Of a stretch of DNA of 64,000 nucleotides, positions 29,485-40,800 are shown piece by piece. Each line of letters opens with the position of its first letter. The first letter of the stretch is position 1. The position numbers and the translations under genes were made by a program. The notes below the pieces were generated by a model, which saw only the letters and a program-made list of their open reading frames with translations, was not told the origin of the DNA and made no database searches. Source of the stretch: Istiophorus platypterus (taxonomy: Eukaryota; Chordata; Actinopteri; Istiophoriformes; Istiophoridae); contig CM029112.1 of the NCBI GenBank assembly GCA_016859345.1, forward strand, positions 15,855,725 through 15,919,724, read 5' to 3'.

Positions 29485-29668
29485 AGTTTCACAACTCTCA
29501 GTGCTGCAGTTTAGTGTAGAAACATGGACATGGCAATACTTGATAGGACTTGGCTCAGTATAAAATACCAGGGCATGTCTGACTGCCAAAAGACTGAAGA
29601 AAATACACAAACTGCTCAGCTCACAACATCAAAAACCTACACTCGTATATACTAATTTTTGACTTTCT
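29485..29668 (+). repeat. Intronic direct repeat, copy 1
   Basis: Shares ordered words with 30,702-30,885: 'cagtttagtgtagaaacatg', 'tggcaatacttgatag', 'agactgaagaaaatacac' and 'tactaattttt'. It is diverged from the second copy, so the duplication or pair of insertions is old. Confidence 0.65.
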
Positions 29669-30701
29669 TTCCCCTAAGCTACGAAACCTTCAGAAGTTTT
29701 AAAATATTTATTTTTTCCAACATGTTTTCCTCCCTGCATGGTCTAGGTCATATCCCTGCCTATCTGTCCCAGTAGTGCAGTGTGCTTCGCTCTAATGACA
29801 GCGCTGGTATTCTTTGCCATGTGACGTAGTAGTGTTTTCCATTTGAATTGTCATTACACTTTCCATTGAGTCCTGTTAGTACGAACCTGCTACTGTTACA
29901 GCTGAAACGACTGTCAGGGCTAGGGTAGGCAGGAAGTCAGATAGCGTATATCTCTGACCTTGAGTGTGCCTTTTCGAGTTGCAATTGCTGGCTCTATCTC
30001 ACTTTGTTCTTTCACTCCTCCCCCATCATCTTGCTATGTCTCTAGCTCTGTCTCTCTGTCTGACTAAATTGTTAGATTTGGTGATGTGTTTCTGGACCAA
30101 CAGATGTGAATAGCTCAGAGTTTAAGTCTCTGTAGTACCACACTGTGAACTGGCACAGCCATTTATTGTCATGGAAGCTCTTACCCCAGATAATGATTAT
30201 ACAGCAACAAGAGTGTAATCATTGTACCTCTGAAAGGCTCAGTGTCTATACTTAACAGTGTCTTACTATAGCATGAGCCTATAGGCTAATTTGCCTTCAG
30301 TTCTCAGCAGCTCCTTAACATGCAGGAGTTCAGTTATCTTTGGGCCTGAATCCAGCGAGACTGTAAAAATTTGACATTGTATAGACCAAATTATAAGTTA
30401 ATTAAAAAAACAACAAAAAAAGAAGATTCATTGAAATGGAAATAATTAGTTGTAGCCCTCCACATAAGGCTCATGCTTAAAAAAAAAAACAAAAAAACAA
30501 CCCAAAACACAGATAATACATGTGCATAACTTATACTCAGTGGTTTGGATGCAGCTCGTCATTTATTCCCCCTTGATACTTAAAAATGATACAAGTGAAA
30601 GAAATATGTAAACATATTAGTACAGAGGGATACTTATCAGGATTAAATAACCTATAAACACTGGCTTGTTATCTGCCTCATGACTGGTAGCATAGTAAGC
30701 T

Positions 30702-30885
30702 TAAAATAGTTTGACAACCCTGAGGTCTCCAGTTTAGTGTAGAGACGTGAATCTGGCAATACATGATAAGAAAATAGCCAAAGCATGTTAACCTCCCAGA
30801 AGACTGAAGAAAACACACTTGCTGCTGGGCTAAAAACTGCAGTTTGAAAGGGAAACACCAAAGCTCCTATTGACTAATTTTAACT
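30702..30885 (+). repeat. Intronic direct repeat, copy 2
   Basis: Second copy, same orientation, about 1.2 kb from the first: 'cagtttagtgtagagacgtg', 'tggcaatacatgataag', 'agactgaagaaaacacac' and 'gactaatttt'. Either two insertions of one interspersed family or an old segmental duplication. Confidence 0.65.
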
Positions 30886-33489
30886 ATTAATTTAGGAGAT
30901 AAGTTTCTTAGCATGCCTAGTGACAAATACTAGCAACTTAGATTTGGGCGGTAAGGTGACTGAAAGTTAAATGGATGACTGAATAATGGAAAAATAAGCT
31001 AATGTGTCATAAGCAAAACCTGAAGCTTCGTCTTTTGTACACATTGGCCTTAGTTTGAGTTTGGTTTGTGTGTGGGGGGCCCCTCCAAACCCCTCTCCAA
31101 GTTTCCAAACCCCTCCCCAAGTTGACATGACAGTGGTGGTATATATGCCAAGTGTGCTTATCTGCTCCTACACACACACACAAACATACACACAGAGTAC
31201 ATGTAATCTTACGCATTACATAGTGTTTTGAAAGTGATGCAGACATGTGCAACACAGTCACACCATGAATTCCACCATTTCTTGATACTTCACTCCTCAG
31301 TTATTCATCTGGATCTCACATGAAACCAGGGAAGTTATAGCACGAAATATGTAGACTGCCTGCTCTCACTCCCAGGGTTCCGCTCAGCTTTCCAGTTGAT
31401 AAGTAAGTGGTTTTACATATTTGAGAAAGAAACATGGGGATGTGCTTCTTGCATTGATGTCATCTTAGGTGCACAAGGCCAGAGGAATTTGGAGTGTTTC
31501 GGAATGCTGCCATGACAACAAGTTCTCGCCAAACAAAGCACCTTTACTGGTTACTTCAGCTCTAGAAAATATATTTTAAGATGCATTTCCCTGAGAAAGA
31601 TTAACTTAAACTGAGTTTAAAGATAAAGAGATCAACTAAAGAACATTTTAAAAGTAAAAGTGCACCATGCCGTAAAAGGTTTATATGATATAAAGGGAAA
31701 AAATGAATGCTATCTAAATTTAACATGTCTGTGAGGAATATTTGACAGTGTGTTAATTTTGAAGCTGGAGCAGATTTTCAACCACATTGCTACACATGTA
31801 GGATCAGAAGATGAGGAAACACTGTCACTGTGACAAGTGAAATCCACTTTATACCAGGACCGTCTAGCCAAATCCAAATCCAAAATACCCAAACCTGTAT
31901 GCTTTCTAAACCTTTTATACCAACTATCCTTGGCACAGCCCTTTTTTTTTCCATTTTCTTTACTAAGGTTTGTGTCCGAAGGCCTGTTGTGTTTTACTTT
32001 CATGCAAATGATTAAAAAAAAAAAAAAAATGTAATTAAAAAAAAATATCAGTTTTTGGCAAGTAAACATTATGCTTCAAATAGATTTTGCAGTTGCATAG
32101 CAACAGCAGGACACGCAAAAAGTGCCTGTAGCTAAAAACAATTTTCAATTGACAGTTAAGTTGTATCCAGTGTATTTTAGACCATAAGTAAATTGCAAAG
32201 CTTGTACATTGCTGTTAACTAATCTTTTGTAGTTTGAATGTATGGCTTAACCATGAATCGTTTGGTGTCAACTACTAAACATAGAACAGTCATATAAAAC
32301 AACCTATACTAAGCAAAAATTTACAACGCATATCGATATAAATTTGTGACGGAGGAAATTCCAGAGATTCGGAGAATAAGAAAAGACCCACCTTTTTGAG
32401 AGTCATGAGAAGCTTAAGTAATGTCCTAAGCTTTTAAAACCAGTTAAAAATCTCACTTTCATTCTTTACAGGATAATATTTTCATTATACAATTATGCCT
32501 TTATTTAATTTATACCAGCACATATGCTATGTCCACACAGATATATCCATTATTATTATACAGTTTGTTTGGGGGGGGTTTGTTTTTCTTTTATAGAAAT
32601 AACACTCTTAAAACAGATTATTATATCCATTCGGCTATATCTAGGTTTAGATCCTCCTCTGTTCGACTCCTACTATTCAGGTTAGTTTATATAACTGGTA
32701 AGGTAGAAAACAATGCCAGAACACTTTATTTGTTAATTCTGTTGATCCTTTACCACTATTCAAGGTTTCCGTAAGTTGGATACTTTGCCTTTGCTTTATT
32801 TTCTTTGCTTTCCGTGCTTCTTGTCTGTTAAGGTGGGAGTACACATTGTACTGGGTCCATTGGCTGCTGACTTCAGGAAGTGGACCTCTTTGCTTTTTCT
32901 ACATGTTAGAAGCTGTAGCTGCATTCCTCTCACATCAGCCTCAATGACAGGCCCTTTCCCCCCCTGCCTCTATCACTTCCACTTCACTCTCTTGTCTTCT
33001 CTCTTCCCTCCTCCTTACCTTGGTATCTTTTTTTTCCCTTCTTTTACATATTTCTTTCTCCCACCCAACCTCTTCAGTTGCACTATTTGTGTGTCTTGTC
33101 CCTAACCCCCCCCCCCACCACCACCACCACCACCACCACCATCATCCTTTGCTGTCTGTAAGATGATAGCATAGCAGCAGTTGAGCTACAGCCAACTCCA
33201 GGGGCTCTCATGAAAGCTCTTCTCTGATGGAAGAAGGGGAAAGCAGAACACACTGTACTCTATGTACTGAACAACAGCAATGAGCTTGCTTATTCACACA
33301 AGCAATGAGCAATGTTAACTTCTTCACATTAATAATTTCAAATAATTAAAGAAAATGGCAATGTGTTGTAATAATTCCTAAGTAGCCAAATAAATGAATG
33401 TGCCTTCTAATTAAAATCCTTCTAGATTTAATAATATTAAATTATTTGCAGACACAAGAGTTACAATTGAGTTTTGTTTTTTGTTTTGT

Positions 33490-33800
33490 TAATTTTTCAT
33501 TATAATTTTTAAAAAATTAAATCACTAAAACTTTGCACCTATAAAATGTCAGAGTAGTGAAAAAAGCCCATCACAATTCTTTAAATACCAAGGTTGACCC
33601 CCCCCCCCCCGAGGAAAAATCCAAAACCTTAAGGCACACAGTTTACTATCGCATACCACAAAGAAAAGAACCAAATCCCCACATTGAGAAAATGGAACCA
33701 GCAAATGAGAGATATGAGTGCTTTAAACCTTAAAACACTGCTTTTCAAAATAGTTGATTGAATTTCTCTTGAAAGACTAATTAACAAATTGTTTCATGTC
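33490..33800. mobile_element. hAT-like MITE, degenerate copy
   Basis: Words 'ataaaatgtcagagtagtga', 'aaagcccatcacaattcttt', 'agtttactatcgcatacc', 'gaaccagcaaatgagagata' and 'tcaaaatagttgattg' follow the order of the percomorph MITE family seen at 14,625 and 25,191. A C-run near 33,599 interrupts it. Non-coding. Confidence 0.65.
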
Positions 33801-36214
33801 TGGTAAACAAACAATACCAATACTATGCAGCCAAAAAACAGGCTTGGAATTTAATTTATGCAAAGTCATTTCATATTAATTCGTATCTTCACACTATCCA
33901 ACAATGGCTTAGATGAGCACTGTGGTAAATATCCTTCTACATAATTTTGATTTGCACTGATGTATAAGGATAAACAACTATCCCATTGTAGGCGCTTAAA
34001 ATCAGATGCTCTGCGGTTGATAGAGGTCTTTCCACGCAGGAAGACTGAGTCAATATTCATAGAAGTAAACAGCTCAGCTTGCTGGAAGGGGCTTGCCCTT
34101 TAAGTGCCATGACTGCTCGAGGGAACAGGTTGATTCTGCAGTCGGTGCTCTAAATTTCTGCCCTGTTTCTTGCTTTTTTTTTTTTTTTCTTTTCTTTTTT
34201 TTTTAAATTCTGATTCTGGTCAGTATGTAGGCTTTTATAGTCTGAAAAAAACATTTGCCCCAATGTGAGATCCAACAGTTTTATTGAATTTTTTTGTAGT
34301 ATAATGATATTATTTTCACTGCAATAAGTACAAAAGTCAGCGTTGAACATCATTTAAAATTAAAATTTGCTCCAAATGCTCCACACTTGTAACATATGCA
34401 TGCTTCATTGCACCTGCACACTTTCTTATTGTCCACACTAAGGTTTGTTTGGTCTCTCATCATGTAAGTAAGTGAACAGAGTGGTTGCTATTTGAACTGA
34501 GGGTTTATAAATAGACCTACGTATTGCTGCAGCAGGCAGAGAGAGCTAACACACTTGCTAACCTGTACTCAGAAAAGGTCAGGAGACATGTGCGCACAAG
34601 CACACATGCACACTTTTCTTCTCGATGTCAAACACACTGGTCCACTTTCACTAAAGGATGTCTGTGTCCCTCTCCCCTCTTTTGATTAGCAACTTTGTAC
34701 TCGTCCTCCTTTTTATTTTCTTTTCCTCACCATCTTTTTCAGCCTTTGTCTCCTCCCTACTTGTCTTTCTCTGCTCTAGAATAAGAGATTGTGCTTACCA
34801 TGGAATCCTAGGGCAGTGCTGCCAGCTTTAAGCCTGTTGTATAACCCTAATCTATTCCAACTCATACTTTCATTCCCCCTCAAGAAGAAAAGGTGTGTGG
34901 ATTGGTCAATCTTTCTTCATGCTACTTTTCTGACTGACCTAGGTGACTCACGTACTTGTCCCACACTTAAGTTTGCCATGAGCAGGGGCAAAGACAGATG
35001 GGAATAATTAATCTCCTTCAACAGGACCGAGACAAACAACAGTAGGGAGGGATAAGGCTGATGGCAGTGGCACTAAATCAAACAAGACCAGGTCAAAACC
35101 TAGAATGGTATAGTATTTTATCTGTTTGTGTCTGCTTCCGTTTGTGCTCCTCTCTGTTCTCACATAAACAGTAATCTAACACAGCCTAATTCTCAACAAA
35201 GCTCTTCTCATTTACCCTTTTTTCTGTTTCTGTTGTCTCACAATGGAACAAGTATGAAATGGTAACTGAAACATGGCCAACTAAGACTACATGATAACCA
35301 GCAGTCACTTCAAAGCCATTTCAAAGCCGCTGCGCTGCACTGCTAAAATCCTGGGTTTTATAACCGTGACATCGTCTGACATAAAGTTGGGAGCTAATTC
35401 ATGTCTATGCAGCTGCTGTGCAGTCAGTTGACACAGGGGGCTAACCTCCCACTTGTGAGGCAATACTGGCAGAGCTTGTCAGTGAGAATAAGCTAAGACT
35501 AGCCATAAAAGTTGCTAGATTTGTAGCTGTGTGTTTTTGCTTGAAAGTGCAAAGCTGGTAAATCAAGTAACAAGTTGACAACACTGCCTGTAAGCGCCAC
35601 CTTGAAGACAGTAGAAATGCACCAAGTAATTTTAAAAGCGGCCAGTGGGGAAATCTCAAAACTCGGCCGGCTGACCAGTGGTGTAAATTCATCACTGAGT
35701 GAGTAAGTCAGCAACGTTCACTTTTATGAGGCAGGTCCCAGCTATTGTAGTCCACTCAAAAACACAGACCCTTCATTCATTTCCATACATTTACAATTGT
35801 GAGGGCACAGTAGAGCTGCCACCACTGGCAGCCGAGGCAAAAAAAGTAGATATTGGCAACAGAGCCAGCACATCTAGCCACCACGGCAATCCTATCGGCA
35901 CTGCCAAACTGACCTGCACCTTCTCTTAAATTTAACTGTCATAATGCATCAAGGTTATGATGGCTAAGGACTTGCCACGTGGAGACCATAGGAATATTGA
36001 TGTGCTTATGCTGTGTTGTACTGGTAGGAATCATTGATGGTGGAGACAAAATGAAAAAAAAACAAAGAAAACTCAATTTTCTCATTTTCAGTAGTGCAAA
36101 AAACATGTTCTGTAGCAAAAGAAACATTTCCACTGCAAACCAGCTTGTGGCCACTATAGCTCAATCACAGGGACTGAAAATATGTAACTTATTAATTTAA
36201 TTTCTGCAGCTTTT

Positions 36215-36269
36215 GCCTAGTGACAAGGGTTCACCTTGTCACTAGGCAGGGTTTGCCTTGTCACTAGGC
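36215..36269. repeat. 14-bp inverted repeat with duplicated arm
   Basis: GCCTAGTGACAAGG (36,215-36,228) and its exact complement CCTTGTCACTAGGC (36,234-36,247) enclose a 5-nt loop. The second arm is repeated exactly at 36,256-36,269. It could be a decayed transposon end or a slippage product. RNA from this intron could fold here. Confidence 0.85.
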
Positions 36270-36708
36270 AGGTCAAACCCTCCGACTGTCGCTTTATCAC
36301 ACATGCATAAACTAAAGTAAACAAAGAACTTCCTGTATATAATGGTTGCATGACAGGGTGTCACGTACACCACGCAAATGTTGTTATAGTGGTGCTATGA
36401 ATCATAAAATGAGTCTTCAAATAAGCATCTTGATAAGTAATCAAGAGGAACACTGTATTTACTGTTGTCTGCTCATCTGAATCCATGTGGAATTATATAA
36501 AGATATACATGTGAGAGAGATGAGTAACCATCATCTGAAACCCTCAACAAACACTTAAACATAGGCTGGCGGTGTCGACTTGTAATGGATGTGATTGAGT
36601 GGTTTGCAAACTGATGATGGTTGGCAAGGTTGTCAATAATGGAAACGCAGTACACTTAACTTACCCTCTTGTTCTCCTCTTTTGTCCCTTTTCTGTCGTC
36701 ATCTGCAG

Positions 36709-37021
36709 TGCCAGAGTACACCAAGACAAGGCAGAGTGCTAAATCTAAACCACAACCCCCCCTTCCCCCTCCCCATACATACACCTACACACACAAACAC
36801 ACACATACAGTCCTCAGCGATGCCAAGAGGGCCTGACCAGCCTGCTGCCTGCTCTGATAAGCCCTGCCTCTTCACCTCAGACCCTTGAGGCTGTGCCCTC
36901 AGAGCTTTGACTTTTGACCTCCCCTCTGTCGACCTGGGAACCAGAGGTCACCTGTTCTCCACTCAACCCGGGGAAGCCCTCCTGCCCAGCCAGGAGCCGC
37001 AGCCACAAACCGCACTCACAG
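36709..37021 (+). pseudogene. tnrc6a: tnrc6a exon 4, stops in all frames
   Basis: The 313-bp segment lies between ATCTGCAG and GTAAATT. One frame reads VPEYTKTRQSAKSKPQPP and later SDAKRA before a TGA. This recalls VPEQIKPSVSQPQP and NNNAKRA of human TNRC6A at the matching place, so the exon is homologous. It is out of phase with exon 3 by one base and contains stops in every frame, so it most likely serves as leader in this lineage. Confidence 0.55.
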
Positions 37022-37783
37022 GTAAATTATGAAGAGAAGGAAAAGAGCATCAGCAAAAACAGCAGTGGGTTACATTCAGTTAGATCTGTCTGCATCATCA
37101 GTTGCATTCAAGGGTGCTAGTCTACACAAGCACACCGTCTGCCAATGTTCACATTCTCGGATAAACAAACAATCGGACAACTACATTTAAAAGGCATAAA
37201 TGTTAAAATGTCGGTGTGCTCTTGCTTACAGCTCCCTATGAAATCTTCTTGTACTATCTCAAATAGCGAATACTTGATTAACTTGTAATGATTCAGATTT
37301 GTGGCCTTTGAACTGAACTGCAAATTAAAAACTGTTATTTGAAGTGTTTATAGTTTCTAGTGTCTTAGAATGCTCTATTTTATATCACAACTTTAATATT
37401 CAGAAAAATAAAAACATTTATAATGTGGTCTAGAAATATTTACATTTGTTAGTTTTGCATCCTTCAAATCACCACATGCTCATGTAACAACATATTGCTG
37501 ATAGTACATTTTATCCTTTATTATACTCTGGATAACCAACTGTAACTGCTAACTTAGTCAGGTTCCAGCAGTGTTTGTCTTTTAATACTCGTCTACTTGC
37601 AAGCCCTTCTCACCATGAACCCCCCTAACTTTAACACTCATGTTCTCTTCTGTTTGCTGGATTCTCAGTGAATGATCTATCTGCCTGAACTATGTCTAAC
37701 ATCTTCCCACTCTGTTTTTTTTCTGTCTCTATCTCTAACTCCCTCTAAGTCTGTTTGACAGTCTTTCCTCTCTCTGTTTCCAG
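37022..37783 (+). other. tnrc6a: tnrc6a intron 4
   Basis: Short AT-rich intron ending in a pyrimidine-rich tract before CAG at 37,781-37,783. Nothing else recognised. Confidence 0.6.
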
Positions 37784-37831
37784 GCATGGCTCCCATTCGG
37801 GATTCCGTCAGCCACTCCCCTAATCAAACAG
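37784..37831 (+). CDS. tnrc6a: tnrc6a exon 5 with proposed start codon
   Basis: Exon between TTTCCAG and GTGACT. ATG at 37,786 encodes MAPIRDSVSHSPNQT and a split Gly completed in exon 6. No stop separates this ATG from the large exon. Whether it is the natural start depends on the broken state of exons 2-4. Confidence 0.8.
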
Positions 37832-40800
37832 GTGACTACACATGGCCGTCTTTGTTCCCCTTCTGTTTTGCCTTTCATTCTTTCTTCCAATGTCATACTT
37901 TGAATGTCTGTTTTGTGATCTTAAGAGTAGGCACATGCAATCTCTCTTTACCTTGACTGATGATGCATTTTATTCATGGAATATCAGAAATACATAGAAA
38001 AATGAATGAGTGAGAAGGTGGCAGTGAAGGGGTGCAAGAAGAGACTTGGCAAGCAAACACAATAGGCGGCAACCAAAACTTGGAAGCTATTTTATGTGAA
38101 AGAGGATTTGAAAAATGAGTGACACTTTGAGTGAGAAGAACCCACACAGACCTAGAGGTGAGCAACCATTTGGTCAAGAGACTAGGCATTAATGGTTACA
38201 TAAAAGTTGGTACACAAATAATGAAACTGTGGCGAGCCTGATGTAAACTGCCTCAGGGTCGACGTTTAAGGTTTCTCACCCTCTGTAATACCTAGCACTG
38301 TTACAACATCTTCACCTGACTCCAATCTTTTTATTTATTTTCCTCGCAAACCAAAAAAAAATTCCAACTGCATAGCTCCTACATAGTGGGTTTATTTTTG
38401 TTCATTTGCTCAAACATTGTGTAATCTTTAGACAGGAATGATTTTTAGATCATTTAGTCATTTCATATTTTTTCTCAATGTTTTTTGTCCTTGCAATGTG
38501 TCATGTCACCAACTTTCTGACCAAAAAAACTGTTAGAGAAAAATATATATTTGGATAAACTTAGTCCAGTCAAATTTAAGTAACATTAGCTAATCTTCAA
38601 CATCTAAAGGGGTTCTTTCATAGGAACAAACCTCTTTACCTCAATACACATGTAGTCTAATGCTGGAGATGTGCCAGGTATTAGTGCAGGAGATACTAAA
38701 CAGTTTTAAGAAATTTTGATAAAATATCAAGCTTTAGACCAAGTCTGAGTCTTTCCACTTGCCACTACCTCTTCTCTTTTACCACCTCCCTCCTCCTTCA
38801 CACTCAATTTCCACCTCCCCTATGCCTTCCATCTCTTCTCTCCGGCTGTTGGTCATCCTCCGCCTCCCTGAATCCTAGTTTATGGCTTTGGCATGCTTTT
38901 TCATCCTACTGTGGTGACAAAATGGTGGCAGCTGTGCCCAGGCTTGGGCCTGGCGCTGATCACATCCAGAACAGTTGGTCAGCTGAAGGTTGGCGGGAAT
39001 AGAAAAATATAAAAGCAATGAATGAGGGAATTAAAACCATATCTGTTATTTATTTTATCCGATATAAACTAATACTCCAAGGATAAATTGATACCTTTCC
39101 TGAATGCTTGAGTGCATGTTGGTAACTTTTGTTTCTGAAAATGACTTTATTTTTAAATATCTTCAATCTAACAGTGTCTCCTACCTTTCTCTCTCTAGGT
39201 TTGGAGCATCCTGGCTTAGACTCACAGTATGAACCTTCCCCTTGGTCGTCTGGCTCTCCCTGCAGCAGTGACAGTAACAGCAACTGGGGCAAAGTCCTAG
39301 TGGACGCAAGCACAGACAAACCCAACAACCCCTCTTCAACCAACTCTTCTGTCTGGCCTCCCTCCTCCTCCTCATTCTCTTGCTCCTCATCTTCTTCCTC
39401 TTCTGGCTGTGGATCAGGATCAGACCCTGAGCTGGCATCAGAATGCATGGACGCAGAGTCTAGCTCCTCAATCGGCTCAGAGAAAAACCTCACCGCTGTT
39501 GCTGTGACAACGGTGATGATGATGTCAGCAAATGCTTCTTCCTCTGTGACTTCTACAGCTTCTTCCCCTTCTTCCTCTTTGGTTACTTCTGCCATGATGG
39601 TGGGCGTTTCAGTGAATGGAGACAGTAACGGCAACAGTCGTCAGGTTCTTGGTGGAGGGATGGGAACCATCAGCGGTGCAAATAATGGAAATAACAACAT
39701 CAATGGACCCTCCCAGTACTCTGTCGCTGGGTCCAGCAGTATTGGCAGCAATAACATGGGTAACCACAACATCAAGCTTGTCAATAACAGTGGTGTATGG
39801 GGCACCCAGTCAGGCAGCAGCATGATCACCACGGGCGGAAGCACCCCCTGCATCAATGGAGGGTTAAACCCAAACACTTTAAACCCAAATGCCAACCACG
39901 GTGCCTGGCCACAGAATCCAACCCCAAGCCCAGTGTCCCAGGGTCAACGGCCTCCACAGGCTCAGGGGATGAGTTCCAAACTGGGTATAGCTCCCCAACA
40001 GGGCCCCTTGCTGGGCTGGGGTGGCATGGCAGCTCCAGACAGTAGTATGATGGAAGACACTGAGGTGAATAATGGTACAGCAAGCAGCAAGGTGTTAGGA
40101 AGCAGCAACAATGGAAATGGTGGCCTGCAGCCTACCAACCTTAACACTGAATCCAATGGACCAAATAACACTATTATGATGAATACTACTACTACTACTA
40201 CTACTAACGCCACAATGACCTCTAGTCCACCAAACTCTACCGCCTCACCCCAACTCAGTGGGGATTGTTCCTGGGGCTCCATTGGAGGAGGGAATGGGGG
40301 TCCACTGGCCAATGGAAACCCCTCATCAGCCCCCCAGAACCCCCAAGGAGAGCTGGGGGGTCCTGGGGTCTTCGGTATGCCTTGGGGCGCAACTACCTAC
40401 CCTGGAGATAAGGGCCCCCCAAATGCAGACACTGTGAACCCGCAAAACCCGGCCTTAATGCAGGCTGGGAACCCCCAAATCTCCTCTTCTGCTGCTTACA
40501 AGAGTAATAATAATCACAATAACACTGGGGCCCCACGCTGGGACCAGGGGCCTGTCAATAACTCAAACCAGCCTCAGAGCAACTTGTCCTGGGGTGTCGG
40601 CTCAAATCAGATCCCAGGCTCTGTAGGCCAAACATCAGGAAATGGGAACCAAACTACGATGGGCCCTCCAGCAGGCATACCTCGTCCCTGGGGGAGCAGT
40701 GCGTCGTCATCTTCATCGTCCTCATCATCCTCTACCACATCTAACCACAAAATGTCAAATGGAGAATGGGGATCAGCAGCTCCTGGTAACAACCATTCAG

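Larger units (their letters stand above)
29025..36708 (+). other. tnrc6a: tnrc6a intron 3, 7.7 kb
   Basis: AT-rich intron. It holds a repeated element in two copies (29,485 and 30,702), a hAT-like MITE (33,490-33,800), a (CCA)n run near 33,117-33,140, poly-C and poly-A runs, and a hairpin-forming repeat at 36,215-36,269. No coding exon recognised. Confidence 0.55.

Noticed and set aside
39129..39198. In-frame ATG upstream of exon 6 (MFLKMTLFL...)
   Set aside because: Lies in intron 5 before a clear pyrimidine tract and AG. The exon 5 junction restores a conserved-looking Gly-Leu-Glu-His join, so 39,129 is not a likely start.
39050..39634. 194-codon minus-strand open frame rich in Glu
   Set aside because: Antisense shadow of the Ser-rich coding sequence in tnrc6a exon 6.
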